From Bactericera cockerelli (lineage: Eukaryota; Arthropoda; Insecta; Hemiptera; Triozidae): a DNA stretch of 64,000 nucleotides. The stretch covers positions 10,408,176 to 10,472,175 of the forward strand of contig CM044956.1 of NCBI GenBank assembly GCA_024516035.1. The letters run 5' to 3'. Shown here one piece after another: positions 1 through 11,377 of the stretch. The notes below the pieces were generated by a model, which did not search any database, was not told the origin of the DNA, and worked only from the letters and a program-made list of their open reading frames with translations. The stretch's first letter is position 1; each line of letters opens with the position of its first letter. The position numbers and the translations under genes are program-made.

Positions 1-444
1 TATTTTTTGAAGCTTTTTGGCAAGAAAACAAACCCCCTTTAAAACTTTTTTTCCTTCCCCCCCCTTAATGCCCCCCTTTTTACTACCGTCCCGGGGTTTA
101 AAATGAGTTTTTGTTTTTTTTTTTTCACTCCCTTTTATTACTACTATTCTAATATTGTCTTGAAACTATTATTTCCAAATTTTGTTTTCTATATCAAACC
201 CCTTAATTTTTTCTTTTTCTTCTTTACTATTTATACTCAAAAAAAATAAAGAGGTGCTTTGTTAAACTGTTAGCAAAAAGGGGGACTACCGGGTCTTCGC
301 TGACAGTCAAAATAAAGAAAATTTACTTTATTTTTTTCCCCTTCAAAAAGGGGTTAACCCTTGGACCGGAAGTTGAAACTTTTTTAAATCGAAGTTTTTT
401 ACATCCGAATCGACTATTTTCTTATCATTTCCTTTTCTTTTCAG
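1..444. other. AT-rich stretch with many long C and T runs, intron 10 counterpart
   Basis: From about 400 on it matches the intron just before CYLD exon 11 (GAATCGACTAT...TCATT...TTTCAG, compare 22577-22620). Before that I see no gene. Homopolymers such as CCCCCCCC, TTTTTTT and GGGG are unusually frequent, as in an uncorrected consensus. Confidence 0.5.
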
Positions 445-659
445 AGCATTCATGGAAGCGCTCGGACCACGAATTTGTGGCGACAGCTGACACTGCCCGA
501 CCATTCCCCTTTTTTGTGCGGAGAGTCCCATGTCGCGGGTCTACATGGAGCTCTTTGCCGTGGTGTGTATTGAGACGTCGCACTACGTGGCCTTTGTGAA
601 GGGGGGCAGCGGCTGCGAGGCACCCTGGTGCTTCTTCGATTCCATGGCCGACAGGAAAG
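445..659 (+). pseudogene. CYLD: CYLD exon 11 copy, frameshifted
   Basis: The catalytic His box [10 protein letters not shown] and [10 protein letters not shown] are intact, but the first 85 nt are out of frame with them. A reading from the natural acceptor in phase 0 runs [11 protein letters not shown] and stops early. Splice sites are kept. Confidence 0.75.
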
Positions 660-1252
660 GTGAGCATTTATTAGCAGCGTTTTTTTTTTTTTTTTTTTTT
701 TTTTATATACGGAACTTTGAAATAGCACGATGTGTATGAACATACAGTTGAAAAACGACGTTAAACTCTGAAATAGCACGGAACTTTTTTTATTGTTGTT
801 TGTGTTAATTTTTATACCAAACCCAGTGAGTGAGAGAAGCGACCTCAGTAATGTGGCTTCAAGATTGCTTATTTTTAGTATACATGGCCCCCTGGTGCTT
901 CTTCGATTCCATGGCCGACAGGAAAGGTGAGGATTTAGCAGCGTTATTTTTTTTTTTTACGGAACTTTGAAATAGCTTTGGCAGAGCTTAGCTCAGGATA
1001 GAAATGAATGGAAGAGGCTGGTGCAACAAGTCAAGGACCCTCGCGGTCTGTAATGACTGCGGAGTAAGTAAGTAAGTTTGAAATAGCACGGAACTTTTTT
1101 ATTGTTGTTGGTGTTAATTTTTTATACTAAACCCATCAGTGAGTGAGAGAAGCGACCTCAGTTATGTCGCTTCAAGATTGCTTATTTTTAGTATACATGG
1201 CCCCCTGGTGCTTCTTCGATTCCATGGCCGACAGGAAAGGTGAGGATTTAGC

Positions 1253-1284
<32 letters not shown>

Positions 1285-1740
1285 ACGGAACTTTGAAATA
1301 GCTTTGGCAGAGCTTAGCTCAGGTTAGAAATGAATGGAGGAGGCTGGTGCAACAAGTCAAGGACCCTCGCGGTCTGTAATGACTGCGGAGTAAGTAAGTA
1401 AGTTTGAAATAGAACGGAACTTTTTTATTGTTGTTTGAGTTAATTTTTATACCAAACCCATCAGTGAGTGCGAGAAGCGACCTCAGTAATGTCGCTTCAA
1501 GATTATTATTATTTAACACTTTATTGGTCAACTACATGATACATTCAACAAAATATTACATGAAAAAAAAAGAACACAATAGAATATGTAGTGAACCAAG
1601 GGGCGAGGTTAAAGCCTGTGGCTTTTTACCTATTGTTTTGGGCCGAATTAGGCCACTCGGCCGCATGGTGAAAATAGAGAGAGTGAAGCGACCTCAGTAA
1701 TGTCGCTTCAAGATTGTTCTTTTTTAGTATACATGTTAAT
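660..1740 (+). repeat. Two further copies of CYLD exon 11 3' edge, about 312 bp apart
   Basis: The string CCCTGGTGCTTCTTCGATTC followed by CATGGCCGACAGGAAAGGTGA (exon end and donor) occurs in the exon at 625-662 and again at 890-929 and 1202-1241. Each extra copy carries a poly(T) run and a LINE 3' fragment (TTGGCAGAGCTTAGCTCAGG... at 975-1052 and 1303-1382) and an AAGCGACCTCAGT string. Confidence 0.85.
975..1052 (+). mobile_element. LINE 3' end fragment (also at 1303-1382)
   Basis: The + strand reads LAQDRNEWKRLVQQVKDPRG and a stop, the characteristic end of RT proteins of insect non-LTR elements. It is present twice because it lies in the duplicated unit. Confidence 0.6.
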
Positions 1741-1878
1741 TAAGGTCCTAGAATTTTACCTATTGTTTTGGGCCGAATATATTTTTTAATTAAAATCCAT
1801 CGAATGGGGTGTCCTCATGCTTGGTACGACGATTCTATTATGTAATTCAATACGAGAATCCGTGTGAGGTTTATGCAA

Positions 1879-2030
1879 ATCCAGAGATTCTAGAGGTCGC
1901 GGGTTCGAAGCCCAGCCGAGACATGACAAATTATCCTCCCATTTGGGATTTTTACCTCATAATAATACGTCTTGGGCTCACGCTGAAATAATAGGGCTTA
2001 ATAGTCCTAATCGGGCAGTATAAAGGTAGG
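1879..2030 (+). mobile_element. SINE-A copy, 5' truncated
   Basis: Contains the tRNA B-box region (GGTTCGAAGCCCAGCCGAGA), the body CCTCCCATTTGGGATTTTTA and the tail GGGCAGTATAAA. The head is lost, and a MITE interrupts the tail. Confidence 0.8.
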
Positions 2031-2376
2031 ACCACACTATATGGCACAGATGCCATATTTTCTATGGCGAGAAAAAAAAGGAATGGCACTCACGCGATGC
2101 CATATAATGTAGCAAAAAACTCTATGGCATTGTATGTCTTCCCCCTTGCCATAGACAAGCCTGCCAGTCGTCACCATATCATATTGTAGACCATGTGTGT
2201 GATGAAGCACTCACACGAATGCCATAGATCCTGCTATACGTCTATGGCACCATAGAAAAAACTTGTGGCCATAGACCCAAATAGTTCTATAGTCATGTAA
2301 ACAAAGACCGATCACACGGTATGGCAAGGGAGATTGCCATATTATATGTCGCTCTGCCATATCGTGTGTACCTAAC
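2026..2376 (+). mobile_element. MITE with imperfect TIRs inside a SINE-A tail
   Basis: The ends are inverted relatives: GGTAGGACCACACTATATGG at the left, and CCATATCGTGTGTACCTAAC at the right. Inside are many TATGGCA/TGCCATA boxes in both orientations. The SINE-A tail resumes right after it (AATAAGGCGATATTATTATT). Confidence 0.65.
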
Positions 2377-2446
2377 TTTAATAAGGCGATATTATTATTA
2401 TTATAATACTTGTATATTTATTATACCATTATTTTCGTCCTCCCAG

Positions 2447-2637
2447 GAGAGAGGAACGGCTACAACATCCCGGAGATGGTTCCCTGTCCCGACCTCCCCC
2501 ACTGGCTGTCTGAGGATGGCTCCCACCAGCTGAACAGCATCGGCGATGACAGACAGCTGCCCGAGTACGCCAAGCGACTGATGTGCGACGCGTACATGGT
2601 GATGTACCAGAGTCCTGACCTCATGATGTATAGGTAG
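2447..2637 (+). CDS. CYLD: CYLD exon 12 copy, intact
   Basis: Same length and near-identical to 21776-21586. Encodes GERNGYNIPEMVPCPDLPHW to DAYMVMYQSPDLMMYR and TAG. It has the same acceptor context (CGTCCTCCCAG), and the 19-bp satellite follows directly. Confidence 0.8.
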
Positions 2638-2799
2638 TGTACTGCGGCGCATGTGCAGTGCTGTGTCTCATCTGCAGTACTGTGTCTCATGTGCGACGCG
2701 TACATGGTCATGAACCAGAGTCCTGACCTCATGATGTATAGGTAGTGTACTGCGGCGCATGTGCAGTGCTGTGTCTCATGTGCAGTACTGTGTCTCATA

Positions 2800-3055
2800 T
2801 CGCCGCTAGAAAGTCAAAGAGGCGTAAGTGACAAAAAACGAAAATCGATATTGTCACACAGGCATACTGTCTTGAAAGAAACTCTTGGTAGCACGAACAG
2901 GCGTATGTGATTTCTAAACCCTTGTGAAGATATTGATTTTTTTTATGTTTGGGCGTATGTGATATTTGCGGGAAAAGTTGCAGCACATACAGGCTTAAGT
3001 GCGCTCCTGAAAACTTGATAAAATTACTTACGCCTCTTTGACTTTCTAGCGGCGA
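2800..3055. mobile_element. 256-bp MITE, TA target duplication, copy 1 of 4
   Basis: The ends are inverted repeats of about 31 bp beginning TCGCCGCTAGAAAGTCAAAG. TA flanks both ends (2798-2799 and 3056-3057), where the unbroken satellite would read CTCATATGCAG. The TA duplication fits a Tc1/mariner-type non-autonomous element. Confidence 0.85.
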
Positions 3056-4079
3056 TATGCAGTACTGTGTCTCATATGCAGTACTGTGTCTCATGTGCAG
3101 TAGTGTGTCTCATATGCAGTACTGTGTCTCATATGCAGTACTGTGTCTCATCTGCAGTACTGTGTCTCATGTGTGACGCGTACATGGAGATGTACCAGAG
3201 TCCTGACCTCATGATGTATAGGTAGTGTACTGCGTCGCCTGTGCAGTACTGCACCTCATATGCAGTACTGTGTCAGTGTGTCTCATATGCAGTACTGTGT
3301 CTCATATGCAGTACTGTGTCTCATATGCAGTACTGTGTTTCATATGCAGTACTGTGTCTCATATGCAGTACTGTGTCTCATATGCAGTACTGTGTCTCAT
3401 ATGCAGTACCGTGTTTCATATGCAGTACTGTGTCTCATATGCAGTACTGTGCCTCATATGCAGTACTGTGTTTCATATGCAGTACTGTGTCTCATCTGCA
3501 GTACTGTGTCTCATGTGCAGTAGTGTGTCTCATATGCAGTACTGTGTCTCATGTGCAGTAGTGTGTCTCATATGCAGTACTGTGTCTCATATGCAGTACT
3601 GTGTCTCATGTGCAGTACTGTGTCTCATGTGCAGTACTGTGTCTCATATGCAGTACTGTGTCTCATGTGCAGTACTGTGTCTCATATGCAGTACTGTGTC
3701 TCATGTGCAGTACTGTGTCTCATGTGCAGTAGTGTGTCTCATATGCAGTACTGTGTCTCATGTGCAGTAGTGTGTCTCATATGCAGTACTGTGTCTCATA
3801 TGCAGTACTGTGTCTCATGTGCAGTACTGTGTCTCATATGCAGTACTGTGTCTCATGTGCAGTACTGTGTCTCATATGCAGTACTGTGTCTCATGTGCAG
3901 TACTGTGTCTCATATGCAGTACTGTGTCTCATGTGCAGTACTGTGTCTCATATGCAGTACTGTGTCTCATGTGCGACGCGTACATGGTCATGAACCAGAG
4001 TCCTGACCTCATGATGTATAGGTAGTGTACTGCGGCGCATGTGCAGTGCTGTGTCTCATGTGCAGTACTGTGTCTCATA

Positions 4080-4334
4080 TCGCCGCTAGAAAGTCAAAGA
4101 GGCGTAAGTGACAAAAAACGAAAATCGATATTGTCACACAGGCATACTGTCTTGAAAGAAACTCTTGGTAGCACGAACAGGCGTATGTGATTTCTAAACC
4201 CTTGTGAAGATATTGATTTTTTTATGTTTGGGCGTATGTGATATTTGCGGGAAAAGTTGCAGCACATACAGGCTTAAGTGCGCTCCTGAAAACTTGATAA
4301 AATTACTTACGCCTCTTTGACTTTCTAGCGGCGA
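4080..4334. mobile_element. MITE in satellite, copy 2
   Basis: Almost identical to 2800-3055 (one T fewer in an internal run); copied with the higher-order repeat. Confidence 0.85.
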
Positions 4335-5320
4335 TATGCAGTACTGTGTCTCATATGCAGTACTGTGTCTCATATGCAGTACTGTGTCTCATCTGCAGTA
4401 CTGTGTCTCATGTGTGACGCGTACATGGAGATGTACCAGAGTCCTGACCTCATGATGTATAGGTAGTGTACTGCGTCGCCTGTGCAGTACTGCACCTCAT
4501 ATGCAGTACTGTGTCAGTGTGTCTCATATGCAGTACTGTGTCTCATATGCAGTACTGTGTCTCATATGCAGTACTGTGTTTCATATGCAGTACTGTGTCT
4601 CATATGCAGTACTGTGTCTCATATGCAGTACTGTGTCTCATATGCAGTACCGTGTTTCATATGCAGTACTGTGTCTCATATGCAGTACTGTGCCTCATAT
4701 GCAGTACTGTGTTTCATATGCAGTACTGTGTCTCATCTGCAGTACTGTGTCTCATGTGCAGTAGTGTGTCTCATATGCAGTACTGTGTCTCATGTGCAGT
4801 AGTGTGTCTCATATGCAGTACTGTGTCTCATATGCAGTACTGTGTCTCATGTGCAGTACTGTGTCTCATGTGCAGTACTGTGTCTCATATGCAGTACTGT
4901 GTCTCATGTGCAGTACTGTGTCTCATATGCAGTACTGTGTCTCATGTGCAGTACTGTGTCTCATGTGCAGTAGTGTGTCTCATATGCAGTACTGTGTCTC
5001 ATGTGCAGTAGTGTGTCTCATATGCAGTACTGTGTCTCATATGCAGTACTGTGTCTCATGTGCAGTACTGTGTCTCATATGCAGTACTGTGTCTCATGTG
5101 CAGTACTGTGTCTCATATGCAGTACTGTGTCTCATGTGCAGTACTGTGTCTCATATGCAGTACTGTGTCTCATGTGCAGTACTGTGTCTCATATGCAGTA
5201 CTGTGTCTCATGTGCGACGCGTACATGGTCATGAACCAGAGTCCTGACCTCATGATGTATAGGTAGTGTACTGCGGCGCATGTGCAGTGCTGTGTCTCAT
5301 GTGCAGTACTGTGTCTCATA

Positions 5321-5575
5321 TCGCCGCTAGAAAGTCAAAGAGGCGTAAGTGACAAAAAACGAAAATCGATATTGTCACACAGGCATACTGTCTTGAAAGA
5401 AACTCTTGGTAGCACGAACAGGCGTATGTGATTTCTAAACCCTTGTGAAGATATTGATTTTTTTATGTTTGGGCGTATGTGATATTTGCGGGAAAAGTTG
5501 CAGCACATACAGGCTTAAGTGCGCTCCTGAAAACTTGATAAAATTACTTACGCCTCTTTGACTTTCTAGCGGCGA
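5321..5575. mobile_element. MITE in satellite, copy 3
   Basis: Exactly 1241 bp after copy 2, same length. Confidence 0.85.
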
Positions 5576-6561
5576 TATGCAGTACTGTGTCTCATATGCA
5601 GTACTGTGTCTCATATGCAGTACTGTGTCTCATCTGCAGTACTGTGTCTCATGTGTGACGCGTACATGGAGATGTACCAGAGTCCTGACCTCATGATGTA
5701 TAGGTAGTGTACTGCGTCGCCTGTGCAGTACTGCACCTCATATGCAGTACTGTGTCAGTGTGTCTCATATGCAGTACTGTGTCTCATATGCAGTACTGTG
5801 TCTCATATGCAGTACTGTGTTTCATATGCAGTACTGTGTCTCATATGCAGTACTGTGTCTCATATGCAGTACTGTGTCTCATATGCAGTACTGTGTTTCA
5901 TATGCAGTACTGTGTCTCATATGCAGTACTGTGCCTCACATGCAGTACTGTGTTTCATATGCAGTACTGTGTCTCATCTGCAGTACTGTGTCTCATGTGC
6001 AGTAGTGTGTCTCATATGCAGTACTGTGTCTCATGTGCAGTAGTGTGTCTCATATGCAGTACTGTGTCTCATATGCAGTACTGTGTCTCATGTGCAGTAC
6101 TGTGTCTCATGTGCAGTACTGTGTCTCATATGCAGTACTGTGTCTCATGTGCAGTACTGTGTCTCATATGCAGTACTGTGTCTCATGTGCAGTACTGTGT
6201 CTCATGTGCAGTAGTGTGTCTCATATGCAGTACTGTGTCTCATGTGCAGTAGTGTGTCTCATATGCAGTACTGTGTCTCATATGCAGTACTGTGTCTCAT
6301 GTGCAGTACTGTGTCTCATATGCAGTACTGTGTCTCATGTGCAGTACTGTGTCTCATGTGCAGTACTGTGTCTCATGTGCAGTACTGTGTCTCATATGCA
6401 GTACTGTGTCTCATGTGCAGTAGTGTGTCTCATATGCAGTACTGTGTCTCATGTGCGACGCGTACATGGTCATGAACCAGAGTCCTGACCTCATGATGTA
6501 TAGGTAGTGTACTGCGGCGCATGTGCAGTGCTGTGTCTCATGTGCAGTACTGTGTCTCATA

Positions 6562-6817
6562 TCGCCGCTAGAAAGTCAAAGAGGCGTAAGTGACAAAAAA
6601 CGAAAATCGATATTGTCACACAGGCATACTGTCTTGAAAGAAACTCTTGGTAGCACGAACAGGCGTATGTGATTTCTAAACCCTTGTGAAGATATTGATT
6701 TTTTTTATGTTTGGGCGTATGTGATATTTGCGGGAAAAGTTGCAGCACATACAGGCTTAAGTGCGCTCCTGAAAACTTGATAAAATTACTTACGCCTCTT
6801 TGACTTTCTAGCGGCGA
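6562..6817. mobile_element. MITE in satellite, copy 4
   Basis: 1241 bp after copy 3; last one before the array loses the 1241-bp order. Confidence 0.85.
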
Positions 6818-7500
6818 TATGCAGTACTGTGTCTCATATGCAGTACTGTGTCTCATGTGCAGTAGTGTGTCTCATATGCAGTACTGTGTCTCATATGCAG
6901 TACTGTGTCTCATATGCAGTACTGTGTCTCATGTGCAGTAGTGTGTCTCATATGCAGTACTGTGTCTCATATGCAGTACTGTGTCTCATATGCAGTACTG
7001 TGTCTCATATGCAGTACTGTGTCTCATATGCAGTACTGTGTCTCATCTGCACTACTGTGTCTCATGTGCGACGCCTACATGGTCATGTACCAGAGTCCTG
7101 ACCTCATGATGTATAGGTAGTGTACTGCGGCGCATGTGCAGTACTGTGTCTCATGTGCAGTACTTTGTCTCATATGTAGTATTGCACCTCTTATGCAGTA
7201 CTGTGTCTCACATACAGTACTGTGTCTCATATGTAGTACTGCACCTCATATACAGTACTGCACCTCATATGCAGTAATGCACCTCATATGCGACGCATTA
7301 ATGGTCATGTGCTACAACGAGAGCAATGGTTCTCCCCGTCCCTTGCATGTCTTGTGTTACCATTTCCCGTCCAGCAAGATCTGAGCGTAGTAGAGTAAGT
7401 AGTGAGTAGCGCAGAGGGCTTCGTTCCAGAAATAATTTATTTTTCAAGTTTTTTTTAATTCGTTCATTAATTTTAATGAAGCTGGACACTGTTGCTAATA

Positions 7501-7597
7501 TACGAGGGTCGTCTCAAAAGTAAGGTTCCCTACGCTATGAAAAATTCTCAAAAAAAAAAAAAAAAAAAAAAAAAACAGAATTCAACATATATTCAAC
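7501..7597 (+). mobile_element. Mariner end fragment (left arm)
   Basis: TACGAGGGTCGTCTCAAAAG followed by TAAGGTTCCCTACGC is a mariner-type TIR next to TA. Only this end is left; the right arm keeps a longer element (19258-19775). A 25-bp poly(A) follows. Confidence 0.75.
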
Positions 7598-7708
7598 ATA
7601 ATAAAACAAAATATATATAAACTCTGTTTCGTGTTAATATGTTATGTTAATATGGCCGGTGGTGAGTTCTACTTGACTTGCGCTCGCCTCCCGGCGAGCT
7701 TGATACTA

Positions 7709-7890
7709 TTTAGTGAAGAAACCACCAGGTGAGGTTAATGCTTAAAACATTTTCTATCACAAAACCCTCAGAATCTTATATTATTATGTGGCCACAAACT
7801 CAAATTAATGAGGAATTTTTTTCGCACTAACGGATCCCTACGCTATTTGGATTACCAGACTGGCGCGTTAACCACTTGATTATCTTTCAT
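7709..7890 (-). mobile_element. SINE-B copy (left arm)
   Basis: Body ACCACCAGGTGAGGTTAATG ... CCTCAGAATCTTA, then GGATCCCTACGCTATTTGGA and GCGCGTTAACCACTTGA of the tRNA-like head. It is the same insertion as 18880-19067 in the other arm. Confidence 0.75.
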
Positions 7891-9320
7891 TAATTCAGGC
7901 CTCAGAAGCATCAGTGCATGTACTTAATTGCCACTCCTCGTATATGAGGAATTGAGGATACTAGAAGTCTTCTCCACTGCGCTCAATTCTTGTTTTTCTC
8001 ATTGTGTGGACTTCAAGTGAGCTCTTGCTGAGTGGTAGGTGGTAAAAGCATGCTCAGAGTGTTGAGTCTAGGCCTTATCGGTGAATTTTTTCCACATTTA
8101 TCTGCGTGGACAAACTCAATAAATACTGACAAGCCCACTATTTACAATAAAAAAATCTTGTACTCGAAAAAAGAATAATAATAATAAAGTTTCAAATACC
8201 GGAACCTTCTTCGGTGTGTAATTAAGATCACTATAAATATGCCTTGTTTATCACCCCACCCCAGCAAGAGAATATTTGAGTTGATAATGATCTGCTCCAA
8301 CCTCTGTGTTTTAAGTTTTACTTACATAAGTTTTACTTTTTTATTATTATGTGTCCTGGTTGCAGGTTTTCAATGAAACCCTTACAATTAACACTGCGAC
8401 CTAATTAGATCTACTGTGACCCATACGTTTTTTTTTTTACTTTGAAAGTTAAACTTTCTTAACTGTGTTTTAAGTGAGTAAGTAGTTTTAAGTATTACTT
8501 CTCTTAATAGGAACTCCACACTTTCTTTTATTTGTCTTTCATGAATAGAAAATATTCTATTACTAACTGAACTAATTCGACACAACTAATTTGATATTTC
8601 TGATTTCATTTTTCTGACCGAGATATTCTCAACCGAGTCTTTGGTCATGAAGTAGTCGAAAGAAGTAGATCAGAACAGAACCGTCTCTCCAATAATTGTT
8701 GGTCCCAAAAGTTCCCTGCCCCAAACGGAAATCGAACCTATGAGTTAAAGTTAAAGTTGCTAAAGTTTTAATTTGCACAACTGGATTTTTTTTTAAAACA
8801 TGTTGGATCAAGTATAGATATTGAAATTAAGAATACACAGATATTGAAATAAAGAAAACAAAACTTGATCAAGGGCGGTGCTAATGCCAACGGCATTCTC
8901 TTGATATCTATGTACGAGTATCTTCGATATTTTTTTTCCTAATTACTTCCGATGACTTTCTAATATTAGAAATCGGAAGTATTTTTTGTTGTTGTTGTGA
9001 ACATTTCAATGTTGTCGGGGACAGTTTTATTATATTTTTCAAATTTACATGTAGAATCGTTTTTACTTACCTAGAACGGTTTTGAAAGTGGTAGGATGGA
9101 AAAGCTCCATAACCCTGCGACTTTCAATAAAGTGCAATAGATAGTCCTTTTATCCGAGAGAGATATTTTCCAGTTCAATCTATATTTTCTTTTGAATTAG
9201 TTTAGAATTATTTTCTATGGGAATTATTTCATTGAATTTTTAAATTTCTATACAGGGAATAAACAAATTTTATTTTCGTGCTTTATTGTATAGTGTTAAC
9301 AGATGCAGCTGTTGAAAAAA
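7890..9320. other. No gene; left arm of the inverted duplication
   Basis: AT-rich. Recognisable only by its inverted match to 17373-18880: for example TTTGGTCATGAAGTAGTCGA at 8640 against the reverse complement at 18245, and the end TGTTAACAGATGCAGCTGTT at 9296-9315 against 17375. Confidence 0.8.
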
Positions 9321-10842
9321 AAGAAAGTCATTTAGTTTCCGACTTTCATATTATTGTGCTTACGAGCTAGGTTTTCATGTATGATGGTCTTTCCTTTATT
9401 GTACTATTTCTTGGATGATAGAAATACAACAATAGATATTAGGCACCTCTCTTGCCATTTTTAGTTTCAAATAACAGAGTTTTATTCTCGGATTTATTCC
9501 CACCGACTTACAAGTACTAGATTTTTATTTTATTTTAAAGTTTGTGTTTATTTGTTTTTGAAGTAGTTTAGTGATTCCCTTCATAACAGATTGGTGCGGA
9601 GATCAGTAAATTCGAAGATCTGAAATAAATTATCGGTACAGTTGATCGGAATCATAAATTATTGACACTAGGTATTAGGACATGAAGAGAGGCCTTTTTT
9701 GCTTAGCACCAAAGGACCACGAATTAAATGTCGAATGTCCTTTAATTTAAATTGGCACAAAAGTACTTTTTATTAAAAAGAAAACGAAGATAAGTTCTAC
9801 CGAGCAAGCTTTCACAATCTTCTTGAAAATACTAAGAGCGAAATTAATAAACAAATTCGATAGCGTAATGGGACTCCTTGTCTCAAGCCGACTTCGACAG
9901 TCTAAATATTATACTATACCCAAATTATAGACCACAGAGATAAAACAATACTGTCTTTTAATTTTGCCCCAAGAGTTTTCAATGAAGTCAATTCACAACC
10001 TTGGTAAATATTAATTAAATTTTAAACTCATTATTCTTTAAATAAGAGTACTTATCATTTTTTGACAGTTCGATTGTAATTATTTTGTTAATTAGAATAA
10101 ATATGTAGGTACATATTATTTATTCAAATTTTCTGACAGGAGGTATGAAAACTGATAAAAGAAGAAAAAAATGTTAGAAAACAGAATTATTAACTTCTAG
10201 GAGAAAAAAACCGAATTCTTATTTAAAAAATAAGACTTCTTGCCCGACGTTTTTCAAGATTCACTGGAGATGATAATAGATTTAGTTTTTTACATTATAC
10301 CTACTCTGATACGATATTGTACACTATGTTATATTTTATTTTTTAATAAAACAAATTGAAAGATTATCATTATTATTAAAGACTGTTTTTTATCAACGAT
10401 TTTTTTATTTCTTGAATTTTTTTAATAAATGACCGGATTCTTCTTATTTGCCTAGTTACCAACAACACGAAATAGGTAAAGTAAGGATAATAGGGTTGGG
10501 TGGACGAGATTACCATAGCAAAAACCCCGCCTTTACTCAGGACCTCTATATATTTTAGTTGCTGTTTCATTTCTAAAAAGTTAAAAAGGCTGTGAAACAC
10601 TCATCTTTTTAAAAAAAATAAAAGTTATGAACAAATGAGTTTTTTAAAATATACTATTTATTTATAATACAAAAGTACAATTACAAAGGGTAAAAATAAA
10701 TGTATGAAATATGTCGTACTTACACGAAGGAAAATTCAAATTAAGGATACATAGTAAGAAGAGCATTAAAACTAAAAGTTATAGAGAAGAAAAACATTTA
10801 TTTATGAGACAGAAATGATAGGACAAAAGTACTTATAGATAA
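9321..10842. other. AT-rich stretch, no gene seen
   Basis: No conserved reading frame, no SINE head and no obvious tandem repeat; this is spacer downstream of villin. Confidence 0.5.
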
Positions 10843-11033
10843 TAATAACGCCCTACTTGAATTGCCCCACTAGGACTAACAAGTCCCATTATTCAAGCAG
10901 TAAACCGCATTATTATGTTGTCAAAATCGCAAATGGTTAGGATAACTTGTCATGTCCCGGCTGGGTTTCGAACCCACGGTCTCTGGACTACCAGACCAAC
11001 GCCGACGCCTTGACCGCTAAGCTACGGCGGGAC
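10843..11033 (-). mobile_element. SINE-A copy
   Basis: Complement of the full element: head GTCCCGCCGTAGCTTAGCGG, B-box GGTTCGAAACCCAGCCGGGA, tail ending in ATT repeats. Longer than neighbours in the anticodon-arm region. Confidence 0.8.
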
Positions 11034-11263
11034 TTTATATATTTCTGAGTTATACATTTCTTTCTCTCATACTTTGCAAACATGTAAAATAATTTAATAA
11101 AATATTTCTTATATTAGAAATCAGAAAAAAATATGTCAGCTATAAAAGAATCAAATCGAAATGTTTTATGCTTGGTCCGATGTACTCGTACCTTGGTTTA
11201 GTTAAGTGGAAAAATTCCAAGTGTTTGGATTCTCGTCATAAAATATGCAGATATTATAATGTT

Positions 11264-11377
11264 CTAGAAGAGTCCAACTGACTTCTTAATGTTGTCCCTT
11301 CGCCATCTGGGTAGACTCGTGAACTTCTCATAGCTCATGTTGAATATCCTCTTGAATTCAGCTTCGTTGAGATACAC
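11264..11377 (-). CDS. Villin terminal exon (headpiece subdomain and stop)
   Basis: 37 codons plus [23 protein letters not shown] followed by [17 protein letters not shown]: the compact headpiece helix bundle, with C-terminal Phe as in all villins. Confidence 0.94.
   Translation of the reverse strand: MYLNEAEFKRIFNMSYEKFTSLPRWRRDNIKKSVGLF

Larger units (their letters stand above)
445..2637 (+). pseudogene. CYLD: Partial second copy of CYLD 3' end (exons 11 and 12)
   Basis: Exon 445-659 follows TTTTCAG and ends at GTGAGC; exon 2447-2637 follows TCCCAG and ends in TAG. They correspond to exons 11 and 12 at 22576-21586. The first exon is 215 nt instead of 220: indels after CACGAATT and in a C/T run break the frame before [20 protein letters not shown], which resumes at 530. 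The last exon is intact (191 nt). The intervening intron is 1.8 kb instead of 0.6 kb, enlarged by duplication and insertions. No other CYLD exon is visible upstream, because the window starts here. It may be a pseudogene, a second allele, or consensus errors near a contig end: nearby sequence is very rich in homopolymers. Confidence 0.75.
2638..7310 (+). repeat. 19-bp satellite array with 1241-bp higher-order repeat
   Basis: Unit TGCAGTACTGTGTCTCATA with few variants (CATGTG, TAGTGTG, CTGCAG). Segments of the CYLD terminal coding sequence (GTGCGACGCGTACATGG...GATGTATAGGTAGTG) recur at about 2691-2750, 3174-3232, 3974-4033, 4415-4474, 5215-5274, 5656-5714, 6456-6515 and 7067-7125. The block from about 3225 repeats at 4466 and 5707 (period 1241 bp) with almost no differences. 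Every + frame is open over long stretches only because the unit lacks stops; it is not a protein gene. Confidence 0.95.

Noticed and set aside
3225..6488. Long Cys-rich open frames (CVSYAVLCLICSTVSHMQY repeats) in several + frames
   Set aside because: They are translations of the 19-bp satellite, which lacks stops. All three frames give the same peptide and there is no start or splice context.
2638..7310. CRISPR-like array
   Set aside because: The repeat is continuous, with no unique spacers, and the genome is eukaryotic.
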